Part shown: positions 18,124 through 26,996 of the stretch, piece by piece | Layout of the letters: every line of letters starts with the position of its first letter | Numbering within the stretch: the stretch's first letter is position 1 | NCBI GenBank assembly: GCA_963815785.1 | Contig: CAWFHZ010000007.1 | Location: 868,001 to 932,000, forward strand | DNA from: DATFVA01 sp963815785 | Lineage (GTDB): Bacteria; Bacteroidota; Ignavibacteria; Ignavibacteriales; Ignavibacteriaceae | Length of the DNA stretch: 64,000 nt | Reading direction: 5' to 3' | The notes under the pieces: model-generated | Databases searched by the model: none | Told to the model about the DNA's origin: nothing | The model's input: the letters and a program-made list of their open reading frames with translations, nothing else | Translations under genes and position numbers: made by a program

Positions 18124-19776
18124 ATGAGTTTGAAGAATTGGAAAAAGTATTTAACCGGTTTTTTGGTAATACTTTTATTCTCAGGTTTTTTCCCCGGTGA
18201 AGATGATGTTTATTTTCAAATTTCAAAAAACATAGATTTATTCGGAAAAGTTTACAAAGAAATTTCACTCAATTACGTTGATAATATTAATCCTGAACAG
18301 TTTATGCGCGCAGGGATAGAAGGAATGCTTAACACTTTAGATCCGTACACAATTTTTATTGATGGAAATAAAAAAGATGAAATTGATCTTATAACTAATG
18401 GTAAATACGGAGGTGTTGGAATTTCTATAGGTGTTAGAGGAAATTCTGTGACAGTTGTAGAAGTTCTGGATGGTTATTCTGCCCAGAGACAGGGAATAAG
18501 AATTGGAGATGAAATTCTTGCTGCCGATAGCGTGAAAATAACTCCTGAAAATATAGATGAGGTATCTTCATTAGTTAAAGGTGAACCAGGAACGACTGTA
18601 AATCTTACGATTGCGAGAAATGAAGAAAGAGATACAATTAATTTTAATCTTATCCGCGAAGAAGTGTTAGTTAAGAATCTTACCTACTACGGTTTTGTAC
18701 CTGAAAACAGCAACAATGTTTACCTTAAACTTTCAAGTTTCAGCCGATCTGCCGCTTCAGAGGTGCTTGATGCGTTGAAAGAACTCAAAGCTGAAAAACC
18801 AATAAAATCAATTGTACTGGACCTGAGAGGTAATCCGGGAGGATTACTTGATGTTGCTGCTGATATTTGCGACAAATTTTTACCAAAGGGGGACTTGATT
18901 GTTACAACTAAAGGAAGAGACGGTACAAATGTAAATCATTATTATGCTGAACAGGAACCTTTGGTTGGTGAGGCTAAATTAGTCGTATTAATTAATGAAG
19001 GCTCAGCATCAGCATCTGAAATTGTTGCAGGTGCAATGCAGGATCATGATAGGGGAGTAATACTCGGAACAAAATCGTACGGCAAAGGTCTTGTTCAAAC
19101 AATAACTCCTTTAAACTTTAATGCATCGCTTAAAATAACAACTGCAAAATATTATACTCCAAGCGGAAGGTGCATACAAAAAATTAATTATGCTGAGAAC
19201 AATAAAGTGATTGCAGGGGCAGATTCAATATTGAACAGTGAATATTTAACAGATCACAAAAGACCCGTATATGGAGCCGGCGGAATAACTCCTGATTCAA
19301 CTGTTGATTATAAAATTGATGGTGAGATAACAAAGAATCTGCTGGCCAAAGGGATGTTTTTCAAATTTGCAGATCACTATTACTATAACCATCCGGATGA
19401 TACATTCTCTTCATTAAATGACAATAAATTATTTGATAGTTTTGAAAAATATCTTAAAACAGAAAATTTTGAGTACAGCTCTGATGCAGAAAAAGCCGTT
19501 AATAAATTAATAGCTGATGCTGATACTAAAAAACTTGATTCACCTATTCGTGCTGAATTGAAAAAATTAAAGGATCAGTTCAGCCAGATAGATGGAAGTG
19601 AATTTAAAATATACAAATCAGAAATATTAACTCAATTGAAATCTGAACTTGCCTCCAGATATCTTGGTTATCAGGGAAGAGTTGATGAAGCACTTGAGAA
19701 TGATCCGCAATTTCAGACTGCACTATCCATTGTACGGAATGAAAAAATTTACAACAGGTTATTGAATAATCAGTAA
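18124..19776 (+). CDS. C-terminal processing peptidase (S41 family, CtpA-like)
   Basis: The 550-residue protein has a hydrophobic N-terminal segment (TGFLVILLFSGFF) that exports or anchors it. A PDZ domain (about 95-180; YGGVGISIG, GIRIGDEILAAD) is followed by the S41 catalytic core: LDLRGNPGG near 236-245, the nucleophile box GSASASE at 293-299 and the general-base Lys in YGKG (K321). The C-terminal about 130 residues are helical. Such periplasmic serine proteases trim or degrade proteins from their C-termini. A terminator follows. Confidence 0.93.
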   Translation: MSLKNWKKYLTGFLVILLFSGFFPGEDDVYFQISKNIDLFGKVYKEISLNYVDNINPEQFMRAGIEGMLNTLDPYTIFIDGNKKDEIDLITNGKYGGVGISIGVRGNSVTVVEVLDGYSAQRQGIRIGDEILAADSVKITPENIDEVSSLVKGEPGTTVNLTIARNEERDTINFNLIREEVLVKNLTYYGFVPENSNNVYLKLSSFSRSAASEVLDALKELKAEKPIKSIVLDLRGNPGGLLDVAADICDKFLPKGDLIVTTKGRDGTNVNHYYAEQEPLVGEAKLVVLINEGSASASEIVAGAMQDHDRGVILGTKSYGKGLVQTITPLNFNASLKITTAKYYTPSGRCIQKINYAENNKVIAGADSILNSEYLTDHKRPVYGAGGITPDSTVDYKIDGEITKNLLAKGMFFKFADHYYYNHPDDTFSSLNDNKLFDSFEKYLKTENFEYSSDAEKAVNKLIADADTKKLDSPIRAELKKLKDQFSQIDGSEFKIYKSEILTQLKSELASRYLGYQGRVDEALENDPQFQTALSIVRNEKIYNRLLNNQ

Positions 19777-19807
19777 AAAATATTATATCTTACCATTTAT
19801 AAAACAG

Positions 19808-19832
19808 GGGAGTATTCATTACTCCCTTTTTT
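19808..19832 (+). terminator. Rho-independent terminator after the S41 protease gene
   Basis: A perfect 7-bp stem (GGGAGTA at 19808-19814 with TACTCCC at 19820-19826) and a 5-base loop are followed by six T. Confidence 0.85.
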
Positions 19833-19848
19833 GCAGGTACTTTAGCAT

Positions 19849-20157
19849 ATGGAATTTTCAGCCAGTAAAATGAAATCCTTTACAATCATACAAAGGAAGA
19901 ACCCGGTATTTGAAAAATGCCCTTCATGTTCCGCTTCCGGCTCAGTTTATAGATCCCATTCCAGAAACTGGATTGAGAAGATTGTAAAGAGGATAACTTT
20001 TATGAAAGTGTACAGGTGCAAAGAATGTGGCTGGCGAGGCTATCGCTCTACTGTTGCTTTCACAAGTAAATCGATTCAATCATTACTTATTTATATTGGT
20101 ATTGGAATAATCATTGCTCTTATAGTCAGGATAATTCTTAGCAGAGTTGCTTCCTGA
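19849..20157 (+). CDS. Small zinc-ribbon membrane protein of unknown function
   Basis: The 102-residue protein has two Cys pairs, CPSC at about 24-27 and CKECGW at about 57-61, which would form a zinc ribbon, and a C-terminal transmembrane helix (LLIYIGIGIIIALIVRIIL, about 80-97). The basic loop between the pairs (SRNWIEKIVKRITFM) is amphipathic. It sits between a terminator and glcD. No function is known to me for this arrangement. An earlier start (ATG at 19870) would remove only seven residues. Confidence 0.65.
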   Translation: MEFSASKMKSFTIIQRKNPVFEKCPSCSASGSVYRSHSRNWIEKIVKRITFMKVYRCKECGWRGYRSTVAFTSKSIQSLLIYIGIGIIIALIVRIILSRVAS

Positions 20158-20192
20158 TTTCATTCCTTAATAAATCCTTTATGATATTTTAA

Positions 20193-21629
20193 ATGAATAA
20201 TTCATTAAAAGAGAAAATTAAAAATATAGTAAAGGAAAAAAATTTTACTGATTCTCCCGAAGACAAACTGGCATATTCTTACGACGCCACACCTTTGTAT
20301 AATCAACTCCCCGAAGCAATTGTTTTTCCGGAAAATGATGAACAGATTTCTGCGATAGTAAAACTTGCAAATGAAGAAAAATTTGCAATCGTTCCACGTG
20401 GTTCCGGAACCGGATTAAGCGGAGGTGCAATTCCGGTTGATAATTCTGTTGTAATTGTAATGACCAGGTGGAACAGGATTCTTGAAATCGATACTTCAAA
20501 TCTTACGGCTCTGGTTGAACCGGGCGTGATAACGGGAGTTTTACAAAAAGAAGTTGAAAAAATCGGGTTATTCTATCCTCCTGATCCGGGAAGCATCAAT
20601 GTTTGTACAATTGGTGGCAATGTAGCAAATAATGCCGGGGGTTTAAGAGGATTAAAATACGGAGTAACAAAAAATTATGTCCTTGGCGTAGAAATGATTC
20701 TTCCCAACGGTGATCTTCTAAAAACGGGAGGGAAGAACATGAAAGATGTTTCGGGTTATAATCTCAGGGATTTTATTGTCGGGAGTGAGGGGACTCTTGG
20801 AATTATCACAAAAGTATTGTTAAAATTAATTCCTAAACCTTCAGAATCAATAACTCTTCTCGCATATTTCGATAAGTTAACTGATTCGGCCCGTGCAGTG
20901 GCAGATATTATTTCAGCGCATATTACTCCTTCGATGATGGAGTTTCTTGATAAGACAACTATTAATTGTGTTGAAGAATATACTCACATTGGTCTTCCTG
21001 TAAACAGCGAAGCCGTTTTGTTAATAGAAGTCGACGGTAGAGGAAGTATGGTGCATGATGATGCTGAAACAATAAAAGGAATACTCAAAAAGAACAATTC
21101 CTCTTTTATAAAATTAGCTAAAGATAACGCTGAAGCAGATATTTTAAAAATGGCAAGAAGAACAGCTTTCAGTGCGTTAGCCAGGCAGAGACCAACAGCA
21201 ATACTGGAAGATGCAACTGTACCCAGGAGTGAACTTCCTGTAATAATTGAAAAAGTTAATGAGGCTTCTAAACGATTTGATGTCACATTTGGAAACTTTG
21301 GACATGCTGGAGATGGGAACATTCATCCGACATGCCTTACTGATGAGAGAGATAAAAGTGAAATTGATAAAGCCCACCGGGCTTTTGAATTTATTTTTAA
21401 TGAAGCAGTAAAACTGGGCGGCACAATAACAGGTGAACACGGAACGGGGCTGGCTAAAAAACAATTCCTCGAAAGCGTCGCCGGAATACCGGGAATAGAA
21501 ATGATGAAAAAAATAAAGATATCAATTGATGAAAACAATATAATAAACCCGGGAAAGATTTTTTCAATAAGCCCGAAGTGTGAAGTACTTTATTCCTCAC
21601 AGGATAATAATAATTATCATAAAAATTGA
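20193..21629 (+). CDS. glcD: FAD-linked oxidase, glycolate oxidase subunit GlcD-like
   Basis: The 478-residue protein has the FAD-binding PCMH/VAO fold: PRGSGTGLSGGAIP (about 70-83), PGSINVCTIGGNVANNAGG (about 130-148) and GSEGTLGIITK (about 197-207), then a C-terminal FAD-linked oxidase domain with the metal-binding GHAGDGNIHPT and GEHGTG motifs. The family oxidises 2-hydroxy acids (glycolate or D-lactate). The stop overlaps the start of glcF by 4 bases, so the two are cotranslated. The exact 2-hydroxy acid cannot be told from sequence. Confidence 0.93.
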   Translation: MNNSLKEKIKNIVKEKNFTDSPEDKLAYSYDATPLYNQLPEAIVFPENDEQISAIVKLANEEKFAIVPRGSGTGLSGGAIPVDNSVVIVMTRWNRILEIDTSNLTALVEPGVITGVLQKEVEKIGLFYPPDPGSINVCTIGGNVANNAGGLRGLKYGVTKNYVLGVEMILPNGDLLKTGGKNMKDVSGYNLRDFIVGSEGTLGIITKVLLKLIPKPSESITLLAYFDKLTDSARAVADIISAHITPSMMEFLDKTTINCVEEYTHIGLPVNSEAVLLIEVDGRGSMVHDDAETIKGILKKNNSSFIKLAKDNAEADILKMARRTAFSALARQRPTAILEDATVPRSELPVIIEKVNEASKRFDVTFGNFGHAGDGNIHPTCLTDERDKSEIDKAHRAFEFIFNEAVKLGGTITGEHGTGLAKKQFLESVAGIPGIEMMKKIKISIDENNIINPGKIFSISPKCEVLYSSQDNNNYHKN

Positions 21630-22891
21630 AAGATAGATTTAACTCTTTAAACCAAATAAAAGACTTTACTGATATATATTCACAATGTATTCATTGCGGA
21701 ATGTGTCTGGCTTCCTGCCCCACCTATGAATTAACAAAACTGGAAAGATCATCCCCGAGAGGCAGAATAAAATTAATTAAATCTGTTGCAGAAGGTAAAC
21801 TACCATTAACTGAAACGTTTGCTTACGAAATGAATTTTTGTCTTGATTGCCAGGCGTGTGAAACTGCTTGTCCTGCTGGTGTAAAATATGGTAAGATGGT
21901 TGAAGCTGCGCGGGTTGATATTGAGAATTCCGTATTTAACTCTTTTATAAAAACATTTTTTTTAAAAAGAATTATACCGTATAAAAACAGATTAAAAATC
22001 ATTGCAATATTAATCCGGTTTTATCAAAAGTCCGGATTGCAAAAAATAATTCGTTCATCAGGAATATTAAAATATTTATTCCCTTCAGTTGAAAAAGTGG
22101 AAGATTTTTCTCCTGTAATTCCCGATGAGTTCAGTGATCAGTATATAAAAGAAATTAATCATCCGGTGGGGGAAGAAAAATACAAGCTTGCATTTTCATA
22201 TGGATGTTTGATGAATATTCTTCTTCCGGAAGTAAACAGAGATACCGTTGAACTTCTGAATAAAATTCATGCAACAGTAATTTCTCCATTGAATCAAACC
22301 TGCTGTGGTTCCTTAAATGCTCATAATGGTGATATAGAAACAGCTAAAAAACTTGCTGCTAAAAACATAAAAGAATATAGTCGTTATGAATATGATTATC
22401 TGATTTCCAACTCAGCCGGCTGCGGTGCTTTTATGAAAGAATACGGAGAATTGTTTAAAAATGATGAAGTACTTGCCGGAAAGGCAGCAGAGTTTTCAAA
22501 AAAAGTTAAAGATTTATCCGAGTTCCTAGCTGAAGCAGGAATTCCGGTAACATCATCTGGATTCAATGGAGCAGTTACGTATCATGATGCGTGTCATCTG
22601 GTTCACACACAGAAAATTTATGATGAACCAAGAAAAATAATTAACTCCGTAAAAGGGATAAATTTTATTCCATTGGAAGATTCAACCAAATGCTGTGGGA
22701 GTGCGGGTATTTATAACCTTATTCATTACGATGCTTCAATGGAATTACTCAAAATGAAAATTGATAAAATCGATGACACTCATGCAAAAATTTTATTAGC
22801 TGGGAAACCCCGGATGCATACTTCAGATTGCCTATGGTGTAAAAAAGTTCAACAAAAATGTCCGGGTAATGCATCCCGCTTCATTTTTTAA
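21626..22891 (+). CDS. glcF: Iron-sulfur subunit of glycolate/D-lactate oxidase, GlcF-like
   Basis: The 421-residue protein starts with TTG inside the glcD stop (TTGA). Two [4Fe-4S] motifs are seen: CIHCGMCLASCP (C21, C24, C27, C31) and CLDCQACETACP (C72, C75, C78, C82). Two CCG domains follow, with TCCGS near 230 and KCCGS near 354, typical of the heterodisulfide-reductase-like quinone-linked subunits. It passes electrons from GlcD to the membrane quinone pool. It ends about 260 bases before the respiratory cluster. Confidence 0.92.
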   Translation: MKDRFNSLNQIKDFTDIYSQCIHCGMCLASCPTYELTKLERSSPRGRIKLIKSVAEGKLPLTETFAYEMNFCLDCQACETACPAGVKYGKMVEAARVDIENSVFNSFIKTFFLKRIIPYKNRLKIIAILIRFYQKSGLQKIIRSSGILKYLFPSVEKVEDFSPVIPDEFSDQYIKEINHPVGEEKYKLAFSYGCLMNILLPEVNRDTVELLNKIHATVISPLNQTCCGSLNAHNGDIETAKKLAAKNIKEYSRYEYDYLISNSAGCGAFMKEYGELFKNDEVLAGKAAEFSKKVKDLSEFLAEAGIPVTSSGFNGAVTYHDACHLVHTQKIYDEPRKIINSVKGINFIPLEDSTKCCGSAGIYNLIHYDASMELLKMKIDKIDDTHAKILLAGKPRMHTSDCLWCKKVQQKCPGNASRFIF

Positions 22892-22942
22892 CAAAATTAT
22901 TTTAAATAATACACATTAATAGTATTTCTACACATATTCTTT

Positions 22943-22973
22943 TTTGCTTTATATTTATAATTTCTTAATTTTG
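22943..22973 (+). promoter_or_regulatory. Bacteroidetes-type promoter for the act/cta respiratory cluster
   Basis: TTTG at 22943-22946 and TAATTTTG at 22966-22973 are exactly 19 bases apart and match the -33/-7 consensus TTTG-N19-TAnnTTTG of Bacteroidetes housekeeping sigma factor. Transcription would begin near 22980, giving an untranslated leader of about 170 bases before actA. Confidence 0.7.
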
Positions 22974-23150
22974 GCGATCAAATTAATTTCAAAAAATAAA
23001 TTTACATTAACTCCTGGTGCAACTTTTATGTTGTGCAAAGAGTTTATTTTACCTTTTTTTAACTGATAATACGAGATTTTTTTCACTTACAGATTAATGT
23101 ATGCGGTGTCTGTCTGTTTAAAATTCAACCTGCAATTTCAGGATTAACTA

Positions 23151-23720
23151 ATGAAAAAATCTTTACTTGATTATACTTTACGGATACGTGTTCCGGTAAC
23201 TATCTTTGTTATTCTTGCCTCATTCACAATTACTTATTTTGCTGGTCGTGCCGAGAGAGACGGTGTCGGATATCAACCGACTCAACCGATTAATTTTTCA
23301 CATAATCTCCACGCCGGGCAAATGAAAATTGATTGTCAGTACTGTCACACCGGTGTTGAAAAATCGCGGCATGCAATGGTACCTCCAATAAATACCTGTA
23401 TGAACTGTCATAAGATTGCCCGAAAAGACAAACCGGAGATACAAAAACTTACTGCATATTACAATGAAGGAAAAGCACTTCCGTGGAAAAGAATTCATAA
23501 AACACCGGACTTTGTTTATTTCAATCATAGTGTTCACGTTAATAAAGGAATTGACTGTGTGAACTGCCACGGAGATGTGAGATCAATGGATAAGGTATTA
23601 CAGGTGAGTTCATTTACTATGTCAGCTTGCCTGGATTGTCATCGAAATGCTCATGAGCGTTTACCTGATGTGAAAGGAATAGTAAACGGTCCTGATAATT
23701 GCTGGGCATGTCATCGTTAA
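23151..23720 (+). CDS. actA: ActA: pentahaem cytochrome c subunit of Alternative Complex III
   Basis: The 189-residue protein has one N-terminal membrane helix (about 14-31) and five CxxCH haem sites at C62, C83, C136, C160 and C184 (CQYCH, CMNCH, CVNCH, CLDCH, CWACH), the count expected for ActA. Extra His residues (HNLH, FNHSVH) can serve as sixth ligands. ActA carries electrons from the ActB iron-sulfur clusters out to the acceptor cytochrome. It opens the act operon. Confidence 0.93.
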   Translation: MKKSLLDYTLRIRVPVTIFVILASFTITYFAGRAERDGVGYQPTQPINFSHNLHAGQMKIDCQYCHTGVEKSRHAMVPPINTCMNCHKIARKDKPEIQKLTAYYNEGKALPWKRIHKTPDFVYFNHSVHVNKGIDCVNCHGDVRSMDKVLQVSSFTMSACLDCHRNAHERLPDVKGIVNGPDNCWACHR

Positions 23721-23731
23721 CCGGAGATAAT

Positions 23732-23932
23732 ATGGAATTTCAAAAAACTATTTCTAAAAAACTAAATCGTAAAAAGTTTTTTTCCTCTTTAGGTACAGGA
23801 GTGTTCGGTTACTTATTAATAAGATCAATACCTTTTTCTTTACTTGGGAAAAGTGAACATACAAAAAAAGTAACCATTGAAATTAATCCCGATGCCGTAA
23901 GCAGAACAAAAATAGGTGAAAAGAATGTCTGA
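23732..23932 (+). CDS. Small Tat-like single-span protein between actA and actB
   Basis: The ATG at 23732 follows GGAG at 23723-23726 and gives 66 residues; an in-frame ATG at 23699 overlaps actA and is less likely. LNRKKFFSSLGTGVFGYLLI has the shape of a Tat signal (with R-K rather than R-R at 13-14) followed by a hydrophobic helix. The rest is a short soluble tail (KKVTIEINPDA) with no haem or metal motif. It overlaps actB by 8 bases. It may be a small uncharacterised ACIII subunit or assembly factor, or the remnant of a longer Tat substrate; no family was recognised. Confidence 0.65.
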   Translation: MEFQKTISKKLNRKKFFSSLGTGVFGYLLIRSIPFSLLGKSEHTKKVTIEINPDAVSRTKIGEKNV

Positions 23933-26900
23933 GAATCAGGAGAATATGAAGAACGATTCATCGGAAAACAATCCGGATATAAATTACTGGCAGAGTCTTG
24001 AAGATCTTTATAACGATCCGAAAATAATAGAATCCAGTCATCACGAATTTGTTGAAGGTGCAAAAGATGATTTTAATCCTTCAAATTTATCAGGAATGTC
24101 CCGCAGAAAATTTCTGGCTCTGGTTGGAGCTTCTGCTGCACTTGCAGGAGCCGGCTGTTCTGATTATCGCGATAAAGGCGATATCATTCCTTATGTTAAA
24201 AAACCTGAAGAAATAACTCTTGGCAAAGCTAACTTTTATGCATCTACTTGTAATGCATGTTCCAATGCTTGTGGTATTTTAATCAAAACAAGAGAAGGCA
24301 GACCGATTAAAGTTGATGGAAACCCTGATCATCCTGTTAGTAAAGGAAAACTTTGTGCAAAAGGTCATGCTAATATTTTAAAATTATATGATCCGGAAAG
24401 ATTGCATTCACCTCGTAAAAGGAATAGCCAGACATTTGATGAAATATCGTGGAAGGATGCAGACAAAGAAATTACTGATACTTTATCAAAATTAGGAAAC
24501 AAGGAAATTGCAGTAATTTCAAAAAGGATAAATTCACCTACTGCAAAAAAAGTTCTTGACGATTTCAAAACAAAATATCCTACTGCAAAAATTTATTCAT
24601 ACGAATTATTTAGTGACGAAGTTAAAAACTCAGCCTGGAAAAAAAGTTACGGAAGCGGAAATTTTCCTTTAATCAAATGGAATGAAGCTAAAATAATTGT
24701 TTCACTTGAATCTGATTTTCTTGGGACAGAGGGAAATACTGTTGAAAACGCGAGACTATTTTCTGAGGGCAGGGAAGTATCGGATCTGAAAAACTTTAAC
24801 AGGCTCTATGTTTTAGAAGGAAACATGTCACTTACAGGAAGCAACGCGGATTACAGGTTGAGATTGAACCCTGATGCTCAATATGAATTTGTCTCTATGC
24901 TTATCAATGAACTTGGTGGAGGAAATTCAGAAGTTTCAGTCGATTCTTTTGCAAGAAAATATGATCTGCCTGCGAGTGTTTTGAAACATCTCATTTCAGA
25001 TCTTAATAAATACAGGGGATCTTCAATAATTTATTCTGGTTATATACTGCCGGAAGAAGTTCATATTGCAGTTAATCATTTAAACAATTTACTCGGTAAT
25101 TCATCGCTTTATCGCACAGATGAATCTCCCTATTCGGTTTCCCCGTTAACTTCTAAAGAAGAATGGGAAAGTTTGGTAAATTCAATTAATAATAACCAGG
25201 TTGGAATGGTTATTCATTATGATAGCAACCCGGTATATCATCTTCCAGCCGATATTGGATATTCTGATGCATTAAAGAAGGTTCCAACAGTTGTGAGCTT
25301 AACTGAAAGTGAAAATGAATCATCTGAATTTGCTCATTATGTGCTGCCTATAAATCATAATTTTGAATCGTGGGGTGATGCGAAAACCCGAACAGGATTT
25401 AACTCACTGCAGCAGCCTGTTATCTGGCCGATTTTTGATACCAGGCAGAAGGAGGCGATACTTCTTAATTGGATTAATGGCGAGCCTGATAAATTTGATT
25501 TTAAAATTTATCACAAATACCTGATGAAGAACTGGAAAGAAAATATTTATTCTTCATCCAACTCTTTATTAAACTTTGAGCAGTTCTGGTTTGGTGCTCT
25601 TCATGACGGTGTTTCGATTCTTAATGAAAATTCAGCATCAATAGGAAGCTTCAATTCTAATGCACTGCAGACCACCGGCAGTAAACAGAAAGAATCAAAC
25701 GGCTATACAATTGTATTAAGGGAAAGTTATTCTACCGGTGACGGATCGTTTGCAAATAATGGCTGGATGCAGGAACTTCCTCATCCCGTTTCAAAAATTA
25801 CATGGGATAATTATGCAGCTGTTTCAAATACAACTGCTAAAGAACTGGGCATCAAATCGAATGATTTGATTAATATTCAAGTTGGTAACAGGAATCTTAA
25901 GATACCTGCATTTATTCAACCCGGAGCTGCAGATAAAACAATAACAATTGAATTGGGATACGGAAGAACGAAGGTTGGAATTGTAGGGATGGGTGTTGGT
26001 TTTAATGCAAATATTCTGCTGTCTAAAGATGGAGGAATTTCGCCCTGGATATATACAGGAGCTTCGGTTGCAAAAGCCGGAGGTAGTTATAACCTTGTTA
26101 CTGCTCAGGAACATCACGCATTTGATAAAGATTTAACGAGAGATGCAGTAGAGAAAAGAAAAATAGTCCGTGAAGGTACAGTCAGCGAGTACAAAAAGAA
26201 TCCAGATTTTATTAAAGCAGAATCAGAAGCCGAAAATAAATCGCTTTATCCTGAATTTGAATATCCCGGTGTTAAATGGGGAATGGCAGTAGATTTGAAT
26301 AAATGCCTCGGCTGCGGTGAATGTGTTATTGCCTGTCACTCTGAAAATAATGTTCCGATTGTAGGAAAAGATCAGGTTGAAAAGGGAAGAGAGATGCATT
26401 GGTTAAGAATTGACAGGTATTATTCCGGATCAATTGATGAACCTAAGGTAAGCGCTCAGCCAATGCTCTGTCAGCATTGCGACCATGCTCCTTGTGAAAA
26501 TGTTTGCCCGGTTGCTGCAACAACTCACAGTCCGGACGGATTAAACCAAATGGTTTACAACCGCTGTGTGGGTACAAGATATTGTTCAAACAACTGCCCT
26601 TATAAAGTAAGAAGATTCAATTTCTTTAATTTCAGAGATCATTTCAGAGATTCATATCAGGAAAATAATTTGTTTAATCTATTATATAATCCTGAAGTGA
26701 CAATACGTTCGCGCGGAGTTATGGAAAAATGTACTTTCTGTATTCAGAGAATTATGGAGGCACGTGCAGATGCTATCCGGGAAAATAAGGAATTAAAAGG
26801 ATCAGATGTAAGAACAGCATGCCAGGATGCCTGCAGTACAAGCGCAATTAAATTCGGTGATATAAATGACAGCAATTCTGAATTCCATAAATACAGAAAT

Positions 26901-26996
26901 CACGAACTGGGATATTATGTTCTTGATTTTGTCAACACGCGTCCCAATGTAACCTATATTGCCAAATTAAGAAATACTCATTCGGAGGAAGTCTAA
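23925..26996 (+). CDS. actB: ActB: molybdopterin-oxidoreductase-like and iron-sulfur subunit of Alternative Complex III
   Basis: The ATG at 23925 (1023 residues) is preferred to a GTG three codons upstream. The N-terminus has the ActB segment NYWQSLEDLYNDP, then a Tat motif SRRKFLAL (RR at 60-61) and a lipobox ending at C78, so it is exported folded and probably lipid-anchored. The large domain (about 105-770) is related to molybdopterin oxidoreductases, which in ACIII lack the cofactor. It keeps four Cys in CxxCx3C spacing plus a fourth (C109, C112, C116, C144). The C-terminal domain (about 785-1000) carries ferredoxin motifs CLGCGECVIAC, CQHCDHAPCENVC, CVGTRYCSNNC and the CTFC/CQDAC pair, for three [4Fe-4S] and one [3Fe-4S] cluster. 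It takes electrons from quinol oxidation and passes them to ActA. Confidence 0.93.
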   Translation: MSENQENMKNDSSENNPDINYWQSLEDLYNDPKIIESSHHEFVEGAKDDFNPSNLSGMSRRKFLALVGASAALAGAGCSDYRDKGDIIPYVKKPEEITLGKANFYASTCNACSNACGILIKTREGRPIKVDGNPDHPVSKGKLCAKGHANILKLYDPERLHSPRKRNSQTFDEISWKDADKEITDTLSKLGNKEIAVISKRINSPTAKKVLDDFKTKYPTAKIYSYELFSDEVKNSAWKKSYGSGNFPLIKWNEAKIIVSLESDFLGTEGNTVENARLFSEGREVSDLKNFNRLYVLEGNMSLTGSNADYRLRLNPDAQYEFVSMLINELGGGNSEVSVDSFARKYDLPASVLKHLISDLNKYRGSSIIYSGYILPEEVHIAVNHLNNLLGNSSLYRTDESPYSVSPLTSKEEWESLVNSINNNQVGMVIHYDSNPVYHLPADIGYSDALKKVPTVVSLTESENESSEFAHYVLPINHNFESWGDAKTRTGFNSLQQPVIWPIFDTRQKEAILLNWINGEPDKFDFKIYHKYLMKNWKENIYSSSNSLLNFEQFWFGALHDGVSILNENSASIGSFNSNALQTTGSKQKESNGYTIVLRESYSTGDGSFANNGWMQELPHPVSKITWDNYAAVSNTTAKELGIKSNDLINIQVGNRNLKIPAFIQPGAADKTITIELGYGRTKVGIVGMGVGFNANILLSKDGGISPWIYTGASVAKAGGSYNLVTAQEHHAFDKDLTRDAVEKRKIVREGTVSEYKKNPDFIKAESEAENKSLYPEFEYPGVKWGMAVDLNKCLGCGECVIACHSENNVPIVGKDQVEKGREMHWLRIDRYYSGSIDEPKVSAQPMLCQHCDHAPCENVCPVAATTHSPDGLNQMVYNRCVGTRYCSNNCPYKVRRFNFFNFRDHFRDSYQENNLFNLLYNPEVTIRSRGVMEKCTFCIQRIMEARADAIRENKELKGSDVRTACQDACSTSAIKFGDINDSNSEFHKYRNHELGYYVLDFVNTRPNVTYIAKLRNTHSEEV

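Noticed and set aside
20984..21538. Several long minus-strand frames opposite glcD
   Set aside because: They are shadows of a conserved gene and lack start signals or motifs.
23925..26996. ActB as a nitrate or polysulfide reductase
   Set aside because: Its ActB-type start, the fused ferredoxin domain and the full act gene order identify it as ACIII.
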